Source: JADJXM01 sp937967285 (GTDB taxonomy: Bacteria > Acidobacteriota > Blastocatellia > RBC074). Taken from it: a stretch of 64,000 nucleotides of DNA. A program made the position numbers and the translations under genes. Positions within the stretch are counted from its first letter, which is position 1. Every line of letters begins with the position of its first letter. The DNA lies in NCBI GenBank assembly GCA_050249535.1, contig JBFWQI010000002.1, positions 124,001 through 188,000 on the forward strand, read 5' to 3'. The notes beneath the pieces are model-generated. The model ran no database searches, was not told where the DNA came from, and was given only the letters and a program-made list of their open reading frames with translations. Positions 27,523 to 54,617 of this stretch are shown here, piece after piece.

Positions 27523-29055
27523 CTACTTTACGACCTTTGATTCGAGCGTAGAGAGTTCGCGGATTGCCTCTGTTAAGCGCAGGAAAGCGCGTGGGGTGTC
27601 GCTCAATTCGATGGCGCGCGAAAAGTTTTGCACCGCTTCGATCCGATTGCCGTTGGCACGATGTGCCCGCGCCAGCAGTTCAGCCGCGCCGGCCGATTTG
27701 GGAGATCTTTCCGCGAGCTGCCTGGCGAGTTCGAGACCGTCAACCAATTTCCCTGTTGCCAACAGTCGATCGGCGAGTCGCGAGAGTTCGCCATCGCCCG
27801 CGTCATATTCGGAACCCGCCTGCATCTCTTTCGCCTGTGACAGGGCATCCGTGAGGCCCGACGATTGGTAAGTTTTAAAAAGCAGTGCGGCGGCAGGCTG
27901 TTTCGGCATGGACGGCTCCTTGCCGTTCAGGATGGCATTGATAGCCTCTGTCATCTGGCGTAATGGAGCGCCTCCGGTATTGTTCAGCAACACGATGACG
28001 CGCTTCGAATCGGGATAGCGTGTCAGGTTGGTGTTGAAGCCGTTGATGCTGCCTCCATGCTCGATCGTCCTGACTCCATCCCTTTTTCTGATAATCCACC
28101 CATAACCGTAATCGGAAAGGCCAGGCGTGAACATCAGCTCTTTGCCCTTCGCGCTGAGCACTTTGTCGGTATAAAAGGATTGATCCCAGCGATAGAGGTC
28201 CTCGACTGTCGAATAGAGGGAACCGCCGGCATACGGCTGCGTCATGTCCAGATAGGAGGTGTTGACATAGGAACCATCAAACTGCTTGTCGTATCCGGCG
28301 GCCCGCTTGGGCAGAAGCGGCCGGGTCGAATCATAGCCTGAATCGTTCATTCCAAGCGGCGCGAAAATGCGCTCGCGTAGCAGCTTCTCATACGGCTGAC
28401 CGGTCACCTGCTCCAGGATAACACCCAGGAGGAAGTAACCCGAATTGTTGTAGCTATACTTCGTGCCTGGTTCGAATAAGAGATCGAGCTTTGAGAAAAA
28501 CTCAAGAAAGGCCTTCGGTGTATACGGATTGCGGACAGTCTCGCCCAAAGTGGGAATTTCGGTATAGCCAACAATGCCGCTGGTGTGATTCAGGAGCTGA
28601 TGAATTGTAATTTTGTCGCCCGTCCGCGCAGGGTAGTCGGGCAGGTAACGCGTAACAGGCGCTTTGAGGTCGAGCTTTCCCTGTTCGACCAATTGCATGA
28701 TCAGCGTGGCAGTGAATTGCTTGGTGATGGAGCCAAGGCGAAACTTCGTGTCCGCGGTGTTCAGGATATTCCACTCCATGTTGGCAAGGCCGTATCCCTT
28801 CTTCAGCACAACCTGACCGCCATCGGCTACCAGCGCGGAGCCGTTGAAGAGGCCGAGTTCCTGATAGCGCTTCAGGAGTGTATCAATCCGTTCGGAGACA
28901 TCAGCCACCGTCTCAGATTTAGTGACCACTGCGCTCGAGCTGCGGTCAGCAGCGCTTTCCTTCTGCAGACTGCGTCTCTCCTGGGCATAGACGGAGCCGA
29001 GCAGGAGGGCTGTGAGGGTGAAGAGGTTGAGCGTGAGTCGGAGAATGTTTTTCAT
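27523..29055 (-). CDS. Exported beta-lactamase-fold serine hydrolase with C-terminal helical repeats
   Basis: A 510-residue protein from the ATG at 29055 (an earlier ATG 12 codons upstream is possible). The signal peptide is LNLFTLTALLLGSVYA. The catalytic domain (about 50-370) has S-x-x-K in GSITKQF (Ser109, Lys112), Y-x-N in YSYNNSGY near 197-204, and an H-G-G motif in EHGGSINGF near 320, the usual triad of the class C-like family. After it, residues 400-500 form TPR-like helices (ALVDGLELARQLAERSP-type and GNRIEAVQNFSRAIELS). Such fusions occur in D-alanyl-D-alanine carboxypeptidase-like or esterase-like paralogs. Substrate not predictable. Codon use looks less GC-rich than neighbours. Confidence 0.87.
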   Translation of the reverse strand: MKNILRLTLNLFTLTALLLGSVYAQERRSLQKESAADRSSSAVVTKSETVADVSERIDTLLKRYQELGLFNGSALVADGGQVVLKKGYGLANMEWNILNTADTKFRLGSITKQFTATLIMQLVEQGKLDLKAPVTRYLPDYPARTGDKITIHQLLNHTSGIVGYTEIPTLGETVRNPYTPKAFLEFFSKLDLLFEPGTKYSYNNSGYFLLGVILEQVTGQPYEKLLRERIFAPLGMNDSGYDSTRPLLPKRAAGYDKQFDGSYVNTSYLDMTQPYAGGSLYSTVEDLYRWDQSFYTDKVLSAKGKELMFTPGLSDYGYGWIIRKRDGVRTIEHGGSINGFNTNLTRYPDSKRVIVLLNNTGGAPLRQMTEAINAILNGKEPSMPKQPAAALLFKTYQSSGLTDALSQAKEMQAGSEYDAGDGELSRLADRLLATGKLVDGLELARQLAERSPKSAGAAELLARAHRANGNRIEAVQNFSRAIELSDTPRAFLRLTEAIRELSTLESKVVK

Positions 29056-29562
<507 letters not shown>

Positions 29563-29686
29563 AAACCCTTTATTGGCTGAGAGTTATTGACCGCTCCCCT
29601 GACAGGTCCCTTGCGGACACCCCTCATGGAAGTTTCATAATCTAGCACACTCGGCGCGCTTCGACCAGAGTCTTGTGAAAATAATT

Positions 29687-32077
<2,391 letters not shown>

Positions 32078-32217
32078 CTCTCCTCCGATCGAACTGTGTT
32101 TGGGAACCGACCGATCATGGTCGAATCTGAGGGATGAATCCTAACATAACCCGGGCGGACTTCCTAAATCCCGCTTTTGTGCCGCCGGAGACGGGCGAAC
32201 CGAAATAAACCCGAAAA

Positions 32218-32365
<148 letters not shown>

Positions 32366-32494
32366 TGTACTTCTCAAGGGCTGAGCAGGTATAAATCGCT
32401 TTACGATTTCGATTTTTTTTATTCAAATAAGGGTGTTCCCGAAATCAGACACAGTCAGAACCAGAGCTCACAGAGACTCCATCGATATTTCTTC

Positions 32495-34453
<1,959 letters not shown>

Positions 34454-34596
34454 TCCGATCCGACGGGGATTACAACCCGAAAAGCACGAGTATCATTTTC
34501 CCGCTTGATTCCGGGTCATCCTTCCTATTAATATCCTTTGGCTGTCCGCACAGTATTCCCGAACCCGACCTGGAAATTTTTGCCGGAGGTGTATCT

Positions 34597-35046
34597 GTGC
34601 CTTATTCAGAATTACTGATCAAACCCATGCGGGAAGATCTGTCCAAACTGGGGATCGAAGAGACGAGGTCCCCGGAGGAGGTCGACCTGGCCATCCAGGG
34701 GACTTCAGGGACTGTCATGGTTGTGGTGAACTCGGTCTGCGGATGCGCCGCCGGAAAGGCGCGCCCCGGGGTCGCCCTCGCGCTCGAGCACAAACCGGCC
34801 CCCGACAAGGTGATCACGGTCTTCGCCGGAGCCGACATCGAGGCCACCGAGAGGGCTCGATCCTATTTCAAGGGCTATCCGCCGTCTTCCCCGTGCATCG
34901 CTCTGCTCCAGAACGGCAAAGTGATCTACATGATGGAGCGGTATCAGATCGAGGGACGCGATGCCCACGAGATCGCGCGGGAACTGACCTCGGCTTTCGA
35001 TCGCCTCTGCAACACCTCCGCACAACCCGCCACCGTCGGGGATTAG
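34597..35046 (+). CDS. Bacilliredoxin, BrxA/BrxB (YphP/YqiW) family
   Basis: A 149-residue thioredoxin-fold protein that in Bacillus removes bacillithiol from S-bacillithiolated proteins. The GTG at 34597 has GGAGGT 7 bases upstream and gives the family's start (PYSELLIKPMREDLSKLGI). The active site is C-G-C in NSVCGCAAGKARPG (Cys48 and Cys50), replacing the usual CxxC, and SPCIALLQNGKVIYMMERYQIEG follows as in the family; the length is typical (about 145). In organisms without bacillithiol the partner thiol is unclear. Its position after the GCS2-like ligase gene, 143 bp apart on the same strand, makes a low-molecular-weight-thiol link attractive but unproven. Confidence 0.9.
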   Translation: MPYSELLIKPMREDLSKLGIEETRSPEEVDLAIQGTSGTVMVVVNSVCGCAAGKARPGVALALEHKPAPDKVITVFAGADIEATERARSYFKGYPPSSPCIALLQNGKVIYMMERYQIEGRDAHEIARELTSAFDRLCNTSAQPATVGD

Positions 35047-35048
35047 TC

Positions 35049-35393
35049 TCCGGAGTGCGGTGCGTGTACGCACCGCTGTGGCTCCAGTTTATAAAGCGGC
35101 ATAAAGCGGCGCGCACGGGCGTCGTAATTCACATTAAAGCGGCGCGCACACGCGCCGCACTCCACATTAAAGCGGCGCGCACGCTGGCTGTACTTCGCAT
35201 TAAAGCGGCGCGAGCACGCGCCGCACTCCATATTAAAGCGACGCGTACACGCGCCGCACTCCATATTAAAGCGACGCGTACACGCGCCGTACTCCATATT
35301 AAAGCGGCGCGAGCACGCGCCGCACTCCACATTAAAGCGGCGCGCACGCGCGTCGTACTTCACATTAAAGCGGCGCGCACGCGCGCCGCACTC
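35049..35393. repeat. GC-rich tandem array, family D, about nine 33-bp units
   Basis: After an introductory palindrome (ggagtgcggtgcgtgtacgc onward, 35051-35083) come about nine contiguous units of about 33 bp, each attaaagcggcgcg-(cac/agc)-acgcgccgcactccac. Every unit is itself a dyad (gcggcgcg with cgcgccgc) and units vary at a few positions only. The last unit abuts the TAG of the recD2 gene. There are no unique spacers, so it is not CRISPR. The four-unit array at 13372-13507 is related. Confidence 0.92.
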
Positions 35394-37589
<2,196 letters not shown>

Positions 37590-38087
37590 CGAAAAATCTT
37601 CAACATCCGGCCCGCAGTTTTGCGGCTTTTGGATCTCAGTGCTTGCGACGTTGATGGCATTCCTGCGATCAGTCTTCGGATTGGATGGATATCAGCGTCG
37701 ATTGAAGGCCCGAAACGTTCAGACGCGGGCCGTTTTCAATATCATTGTAAGTATGTCGATAATCGGGCCCGTTAACGGTCCTGTCTGACAGGATTATAGT
37801 TCGGACCATCCTGAAATCTGCAGGAATCTGCGAAATCATCAAGATTATTCTCAATCCGCCAACGGAAAGATCAGAGCAACTCCAATCATTTCATTATTTT
37901 CGTTTCCGGAACGGGGTTTGCGCAATAACGGGTATCGGATCTCTGTAATCGACTTGAGCTGAGTCCATTATCTGAGAAACCGGAGGCGGGCCGGAAAAGA
38001 AATCTGGAAACATTTCCGGCCTCGTGAAATCGGCGGCACGGATCGCACCCGTGTCGCAAATGGAAAAACATCCGGAAGGAGCAGGAA
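37590..38087. other. Divergent intergenic region before the TonB receptor
   Basis: About 500 bp between divergent recD2 and the TonB-dependent receptor. GC falls around 37790-37920. A 5' AAGGAG serves the receptor start. I see no repeat family, small gene or riboswitch fold here that I can support. Confidence 0.5.
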
Positions 38088-41693
<3,606 letters not shown>

Positions 41694-41695
41694 AG

Positions 41696-41766
41696 TATGG
41701 AGTACCGTCTTCAGACGGGTTCTTCTTTGGACGAAAGAACAGCCCGCCTGAAGGCGGTACTCCATG
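41696..41766. repeat. Palindromic repeat, family E (atggagtaccg type)
   Basis: Left arm atggagtaccgtcttcagac followed by gggttctt pairs with aagaacagcccgcctgaagg plus cggtactccat as an imperfect hairpin of about 28 bp per arm, three bases after the TonB receptor stop. It could end the transcript. Related copies at 55949-56105 lie inside the 5' coding region of the S41 peptidase gene. Confidence 0.88.
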
Positions 41767-41839
41767 CTGCTTGACATCTCCGAGTCCCGCTCATAGGCTA
41801 TCTCTTGCTGTCTCATCATCGAAAGCCGGAGAATGCCGC

Positions 41840-42883
<1,044 letters not shown>

Positions 42884-43057
42884 GTCTTTCGGGCCTTCCG
42901 ATCACAGTCCGCTCAGACAGCCGTTCGCCTTGACCGTCATTTCCGTCAACGTGTAATCTCAATATCCGTAGAGCAGTCAGACTCCCATTTACTGCTCATT
43001 TCAGGAACCGGATCCGTGGCCAGTCCACGACCGAATCTTGCGACGGGTAATGAAGAG

Positions 43058-44077
43058 ATGAGAAGGAGAACAGAGATACAGCGCGCGTTGCGCGCAACAG
43101 TTGCGATTGCAGCGGCTTTCGCGATCGTTTTGATCGTCTGCGCACAGGATGCGCAAGCTCAGATCGTTATTCCGGACGGCGTCGACCGGTCGCTGGGACT
43201 GAGGCTCGAGGCCCGCAACGAAGCGGGCCCTCAGACGGCAAGCATCGTCAACCTGCGGCATGCGCTGGCTGATGAGATTCGTCGCGTCAGGCTGGAAGGA
43301 CTTTCCAACGGCGCGGGAGCCCGGTTGACGATCCCGTCGGAGGCCGCAACGATCCCTGACGATCCCGAACGGCATGAAAAAAAGGATCGCGGGACGGATC
43401 GGCAGCCGCTGCCCGATCATTCGGCCGATCAGGATATCTGGCAGCGCGACTCGATACACGGATTTCAGTGGGGCGCGGCCTTCAAACAGTCGCTGCTCTT
43501 TCTCGGCATCCAGCACGGGTTCAGGCTGGCGACCGAACAGGGCAGCCGCGCGGACCTCAAGGGACCGTTCTTCAGGGATTACTGGAAATCCCTGACCAGC
43601 CTCAAGGGATGGGCCGATGGCGATCCGTTCATCGTCAACTACATCGGTCACCCGATGATGGGCGCGGTCTCGGGCTACATTCAGATCCAGAATGATCCGA
43701 AGGGGATCGACGAAAAACTGAGCCTCAAAAAGAGTTACTGGATCAGCAGACTCAAGGCGATGGGGTGGAGCGCGGCCTACAGCACGCAATTCGAACTCGG
43801 TCTGGTCAGCGAGGCCACGCTCGGCAACATCGGCATCCGGCCATACGGCAAGGCCAAGAACCCGATGGCCTATGTCGATCTGGTAGTCACGCCGGTCGTC
43901 GGGACGGGCTGGCTGGTCGGCGAGGATGCGCTGGATCAGTACTTCATCAGCCGGATCGAGCGTCGTCTTCCGAATCGGACGACTCTCGTTCTGGTCCGCA
44001 GCTTTCTCAACCCGACGCGCAGCTTCGCAAATATCATGCGCGGAAAGTGGCCGTGGCACCGCGACGATCGCCAGTAG
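43058..44077 (+). CDS. Exported or membrane-associated protein, DUF3943-like
   Basis: A protein of about 339 residues from the ATG at 43058 (a GTG 14 codons earlier is possible; neither has a strong ribosome site). The N-terminus has a basic start and a hydrophobic segment (ATVAIAAAFAIVLIVCA) and a likely cleavage after DAQA. The body has the phrases IQHGFRLATEQGSRADLKG, FIVNYIGHPMMGAVSGYIQIQ and YVDLVVTPVVGTGWLVGEDAL, reminiscent of DUF3943 proteins. The pattern GHPMMG and several amphipathic strands suggest an outer-membrane or periplasmic enzyme, but the role is unknown. The gene ends 13 bp before the GH57 start, so they are probably one transcript. Confidence 0.75.
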   Translation: MRRRTEIQRALRATVAIAAAFAIVLIVCAQDAQAQIVIPDGVDRSLGLRLEARNEAGPQTASIVNLRHALADEIRRVRLEGLSNGAGARLTIPSEAATIPDDPERHEKKDRGTDRQPLPDHSADQDIWQRDSIHGFQWGAAFKQSLLFLGIQHGFRLATEQGSRADLKGPFFRDYWKSLTSLKGWADGDPFIVNYIGHPMMGAVSGYIQIQNDPKGIDEKLSLKKSYWISRLKAMGWSAAYSTQFELGLVSEATLGNIGIRPYGKAKNPMAYVDLVVTPVVGTGWLVGEDALDQYFISRIERRLPNRTTLVLVRSFLNPTRSFANIMRGKWPWHRDDRQ

Positions 44078-44090
44078 CCCGGAACAATCT

Positions 44091-46377
<2,287 letters not shown>

Positions 46378-46385
<8 letters not shown>

Positions 46386-47223
46386 GAGCGGCCGGTCCGG
46401 GACAGATACGCGAATACTGATCGAGCCGTCGTACATGATCGAGCGGCGGACGATAGCGCGCGGCGGCGGAAGACTTCCCCGGCAGCCGGACTATCTCGTA
46501 CTCTGGGTCAGAGGATCGTCGCAGGGGGCGCCTCCGGCCGGATCGTGCCTCTTCGGGAATCCCGGCGAGGAGGTCGAGACCGGCGTTTCCGGGCGGCGCT
46601 GCGAAGTTCTTTCGGTCAGGATCTCGGCCGGGATGATGATCGAGAAGGCGACCGGCCTGCGGCTCATGCGGACAGGTTCGCGGCTGCTCTTCAGCGCGGA
46701 CCGTGCGACCGGCGACGAGAGACTGGCCGGACTGCTCTCTCAGATCGACTCCGAGCTCGATGCCCGGCCGGCCGGTTGGCGCGAGATGATCGGCTCGCTG
46801 GTAGCCCAGTTGAGCGTCCACCTGCTGCGTCATCACGTCAACGTCAGAAGGTCCGACGAGATCGAACTTTCGCGGGCCGGCATCGTCGACCGGAGACTTC
46901 GCCGCGCGATCGAGTTCATGCACGACAACTGCGCGCGCGACCTGCCGCTGGCGGAGATAGCCGGCCAGGCATTTTTGAGCGCCTTCCATTTCGCGCGCCT
47001 CTTCAAGAAGATCACCGGTTCGACGCCGCATGCCTATCTCGCCATGCTGCGTATCGAGCGAGCGCGAAAGATGCTGGCCGAGACCGATCTGCCGCTGACC
47101 GAGGTCGGAGCGCTGGTCGGATATCCCGGGCAGAGCCATTTCACGAAGGTCTTCCGTGAGACGACGGGAATGACGCCGCTCGCCTTTCGGAGAGCATCCG
47201 CCCGGGCAGCGGAAACGGATTGA
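46378..47223 (+). CDS. AraC family transcriptional regulator
   Basis: A 281-residue regulator. The ATG at 46378 overlaps the end of the zinc-ribbon gene by 8 bases, implying coupling. The N-terminal 170 residues are a weakly conserved sensor region (EVLSVRISAGMMIEKATGL, RLLFSADRATGDERLAGLL). The two helix-turn-helix motifs occupy residues about 185-275: DLPLAEIAGQAFLSAFHFARLFKKITGS-type and DLPLTEVGALVGYPGQSHFTKVFRETTG-type, both with the conserved residues of the family. The ligand is unknown. Possible targets are the upstream membrane protein or the molybdenum hydroxylase operon 205 bp downstream. Confidence 0.91.
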
Positions 47224-47427
47224 GCCCCCCTTCAACTTGTCAGTCCGAGACCCGTCTTGATATACTTTCACTCCGCATAAATCCAAGCGTATCTATCTGT
47301 AACCAGACAAACTGTATGAACGTCTCTGCGCAGGCGTGGCGAATTCAGGAAATCATTATCGTCAATACAGCGAAAGCTCACGATTCTGCCGGTCTGGCGG
47401 CAGACCACAACAAACGGAGGTAGGCTG

Positions 47428-51201
<3,774 letters not shown>

Positions 51202-51214
51202 ACTGGGGGTTGTT

Positions 51215-51574
<360 letters not shown>

Positions 51575-51591
51575 AGGAGGCAGTAACAAAA

Positions 51592-52266
<675 letters not shown>

Positions 52267-52384
52267 GCGAAGTTCGACGGCAACAGCCACGGAGAGCATT
52301 CGGATCCCCTGGTCATCCGGGATGAGGGTTTCCGCCTGTTTTCCGTGGTTTTCTTTTAATTACGATTTTGGGGTATTTTCAGAA

Positions 52385-53041
52385 ATGCATTGGATATTCG
52401 GTCTCATATTTCTACTGATCTTTCCCGTCAGCGCCAGGCCCGCAGAGGGCGATTACAAGGTCGAAGCGACCGGCGCACTGACTGAGGAGAGCGTCCCCGC
52501 GGCCATGCGCGGACTTCTGGACTCGAAGGGATTGAAAGTCGTCAACGGCGAAGGCAAGGCCCTGTGCGAGATCTGGTTCCGGAAGGAGATTCCGACGACC
52601 GACCAGACCGTCGACGGAGCATTCTTCGGACAGATCAAGGAAGGCTCGTTCATCGGCATCATCCACTGGATCGAGAACGGCGCGGACTTCCGGGGTCAGG
52701 GGATCAAGGCGGGGTACTACTCGCTGCGTTACGGGCTGATCCTGCAGGACGGCAATCACCTCGGCGTCTCTCCCGCCAGGGACTTCCTGATCGCCTGCAA
52801 GCTGTCGGACGAAAAGGATCCGAACACCGCGCTCACCTTCGACGAGATGATGAAGCTGAGTCGTGCGGCTTCGGCAACCGGCCATCCCTCGACCTGGGTG
52901 CTGGCTGAAGTCTATTCCGAGGAGGGTCTGCCGAGAATTCACAAGAACGAGCATGAACACATGGTGCTCGAGACGCCTCTCAACACGGCGAAGGGCAAAA
53001 TCCTTGTCGGCCTGACTCTGGTCGGCCGCGCAGAGAGCTGA
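52385..53041 (+). CDS. Exported protein of unknown function
   Basis: A 218-residue protein from the ATG at 52385 (an extension of 62 codons overlaps the DUF1326 gene and lacks a ribosome site). The signal peptide HWIFGLIFLLIFPVSA is followed by a soluble beta-rich domain with conserved-looking blocks GADFRGQGIKAGYYSLRYGL, GVSPARDFLIACKL and the His-rich KNEHEHMVLETPL. I recognise no family. Its stop is 22 bp before the next small gene, so they are probably co-transcribed. Confidence 0.75.
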   Translation: MHWIFGLIFLLIFPVSARPAEGDYKVEATGALTEESVPAAMRGLLDSKGLKVVNGEGKALCEIWFRKEIPTTDQTVDGAFFGQIKEGSFIGIIHWIENGADFRGQGIKAGYYSLRYGLILQDGNHLGVSPARDFLIACKLSDEKDPNTALTFDEMMKLSRAASATGHPSTWVLAEVYSEEGLPRIHKNEHEHMVLETPLNTAKGKILVGLTLVGRAES

Positions 53042-53062
53042 ACGGCATCACAGGGTATCGCC

Positions 53063-53287
53063 ATGAGTGACAAAAACTCTCCTTTCCAGATCGAACCGGA
53101 ACTGCGCTGGGAGAAGCTCAATTCGACGCGCAACGAGAAGGGCTGGTTCAAAATTCAGTGGGAGATCCACAGGGCGAAAGTCCCGGGAGGGTGGCTGGTT
53201 CTGGCCCGGATCGAAGCCGGAAACGAACACAGCCTCACCTTCTATCCCGACCCGAATCACCTTTGGAACGGCGGAAGCCTGACATAA
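53063..53287 (+). CDS. Small protein of unknown function
   Basis: A 74-residue soluble protein (residues such as RNEKGWFKIQWEIHRAKV and HSLTFYPDPNHLWNGGSL), with many aromatic and charged residues and no Cys. The start has GGGTA nearby only. Two overlapping frames occur, but this one is framed by the 22-bp and 11-bp gaps to its neighbours and reads as a protein. No family recognised. It lies directly before the probable selenoprotein gene. Confidence 0.6.
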   Translation: MSDKNSPFQIEPELRWEKLNSTRNEKGWFKIQWEIHRAKVPGGWLVLARIEAGNEHSLTFYPDPNHLWNGGSLT

Positions 53288-53298
53288 ATCGATAAGCC

Positions 53299-53664
53299 AT
53301 GAAAAAGATTCAATTCTTCTACAAGAGCACCTGAACGACCTGCCGTAACGCCAGGAGTTTCCTGCGCGAACTGCTTGGAGAAAGAGCCGCCGATCTGGTG
53401 ATCGAGCGGGACTATGCCAGAAAGCCTCTGACCGCTGAAGAGGTCGAGTCGATATTCGGAAAAGATCCGGTTCCGAACTTTCTGAACACTCGGCACGCAG
53501 TTTACAAGGAGCGTGGATTCGCGGAATCGCTTCCGTCTCGTGCGGAGCTGATCGATCTGATCATCAGCGAGCCGAATCTGATCCGGCGTCCGATTCTGCG
53601 CAAGGGATCGAAGGTTGTCGTGGGTTTCGACAAGGATGGAATCAAGTTGCTGATCGAGACCTGA
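53299..53664 (+). CDS. Probable selenoprotein: ArsC/Spx-family thioredoxin-fold protein with Sec in UxxC
   Basis: Read through the TGA at 53332-53334 as selenocysteine, the frame from the ATG at 53299 gives 121 residues. The N-terminus KIQFFYKST-U-TTCRNARSFL aligns with the Spx/ArsC start (SPSCTSCRKARAWL in Spx), Sec (residue 12) taking the place of the first Cys of CxxC and Cys15 the second. The C-terminal half (NTRHAVYKERG, LIISEPNLIRRPILRKG, VVGFDKDGIKLL) is typical of PF03960. An in-frame TAA 6 bases before the ATG leaves this as the only start. It is probably a thiol or selenol oxidoreductase or arsenate-reductase-like enzyme, not a transcription factor, since Spx-specific contacts cannot be judged. 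A nonsense or sequencing error is the alternative. Confidence 0.82.
53349..53366 (+). promoter_or_regulatory. Putative bacterial SECIS element
   Basis: Directly downstream of the TGA at 53332-53334 the mRNA can form a hairpin: 53352-53356 (cagga) pairs with 53360-53364 (tcctg), loop GTT at 53357-53359, extended past a bulged C53351 by G53350-C53365 and C53349-G53366. The apical loop starts 22 bases after the TGA and begins with G, within the 16-37-base window and loop rule reported for bacterial SECIS elements. It overlaps the codons for RNARSFLR, as expected. Confidence 0.68.
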
Positions 53665-53677
53665 TTTAGTTACTCGA

Positions 53678-54598
53678 TCAGGCGTACAAGTCCCGCAGAG
53701 CGGATCTGAGATCCGGAAACAGAAATTCGAAGCCTTCCTCGCTCAACCGTCGCGACCTGCAGTAACGACCGTAAAGCGCGAGTTCAGGGTCGGTGCGCAG
53801 GATTAACGGGGCGCCGATTCTGATCATCCAGGCAAGCGCCGGCAATCCGAAAGGGATTCGCAGGGCATTTCTCAATTCGCGCATGAACGCCGCATTCGAG
53901 ACCGGCTCCGGAGCGGTTGCCAGGTATGCGCCGGTCATTGAGCTGTCGGCAATTGCCCTGGCAAAGAGGCGGTTCATATCCTTCTCGTGTATCCAGCTGA
54001 TGCCCTGTCGCCCGTGTCCTGCTTTGCCTCCCAGCCCCCATCGAGCCAGAGTTGCGAGACGACTCAACGCGCCGCCGTTTCTGCCGAGAACAAAACTGGT
54101 ACGCAGCACGACCCGTCGCGTATCCGGCGGGACTGCTTTGTCGAATGCTTCCTCCCATGCACGACCGACAAAGGGAGCCAGTCCAAACCCGAAGGCAGAA
54201 TACTCGTCGCAGACCAGATCCGGCGGATCGCCGTAAATATGGGCCGTTGCCATCTGAACCCAGACTCCGGGAGGGGAGCTTACCTGCTGAAGAGCGCGAC
54301 CGAGGACTTCCGTCGATTCAACCCTGGATCTGAGTATCTCGTCGCAATGATCGGGAGTCTTGATGCAATCGACCGTGCGGCCGGCCATATTGACCAGGGC
54401 GGCGGCGCCGTCAAGATGGCGAACCCAGTCTCCGGTGGTCCGGGCATCCCAGACGGCGTGCTCAAGGCCGTGAGAATTTTCCGGACGATTACGTGAGATG
54501 ATGACGACTTCGCGGCCGGAATCACGAAGGGAGCGTGCCAGGCTCAGACCGAGAAATCCGCTGCCTCCCGCAATTACGATCCGACCATTGGGTTTCAT
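53678..54598 (-). CDS. TIGR01777/YfcH-type NAD-dependent epimerase-like protein
   Basis: A 306-residue extended-SDR protein from the ATG at 54598; a 21-codon longer reading is possible. The Rossmann motif IVIAGGSGFLGLSLARSL opens the protein, WDARTTGDW follows the second strand, and ALVNMAGRTVDC is the NAD-binding Ala-Gly region. HEKDMNRLFARAI and VSNAAFMRELRNAL are typical of the YfcH/TIGR01777 family. The catalytic Tyr-x3-Lys is not obvious (the HIYGDPPDL segment stands in its place), as often in this family. It lies 19 bp after the S41 peptidase gene, suggesting one transcript. It is convergent with the selenoprotein gene. Confidence 0.86.
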   Translation of the reverse strand: MKPNGRIVIAGGSGFLGLSLARSLRDSGREVVIISRNRPENSHGLEHAVWDARTTGDWVRHLDGAAALVNMAGRTVDCIKTPDHCDEILRSRVESTEVLGRALQQVSSPPGVWVQMATAHIYGDPPDLVCDEYSAFGFGLAPFVGRAWEEAFDKAVPPDTRRVVLRTSFVLGRNGGALSRLATLARWGLGGKAGHGRQGISWIHEKDMNRLFARAIADSSMTGAYLATAPEPVSNAAFMRELRNALRIPFGLPALAWMIRIGAPLILRTDPELALYGRYCRSRRLSEEGFEFLFPDLRSALRDLYA

Positions 54599-54617
54599 AT
54601 TTATCACCCGGAGTTGA

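Noticed and set aside
35043..35363. Open frame reading ARRFNVECGAC-like repeats
   Set aside because: It is the translation of the family D array; every frame is open because units are 33 bp. No start signal or homolog-like features.
35049..35393. CRISPR array
   Set aside because: Units are contiguous with no unique spacers, and there are no cas genes in the window.
53332..53334. TGA as an ordinary nonsense mutation making a pseudogene
   Set aside because: The codon falls exactly on the Cys position, the frame is intact on both sides, and a SECIS-like hairpin follows. It is kept as an alternative only.
53398..53664. Independent small gene starting at GTG 53398
   Set aside because: The homology of the ArsC/Spx family extends upstream across the TGA to 53299, and the GTG would delete the active-site motif.
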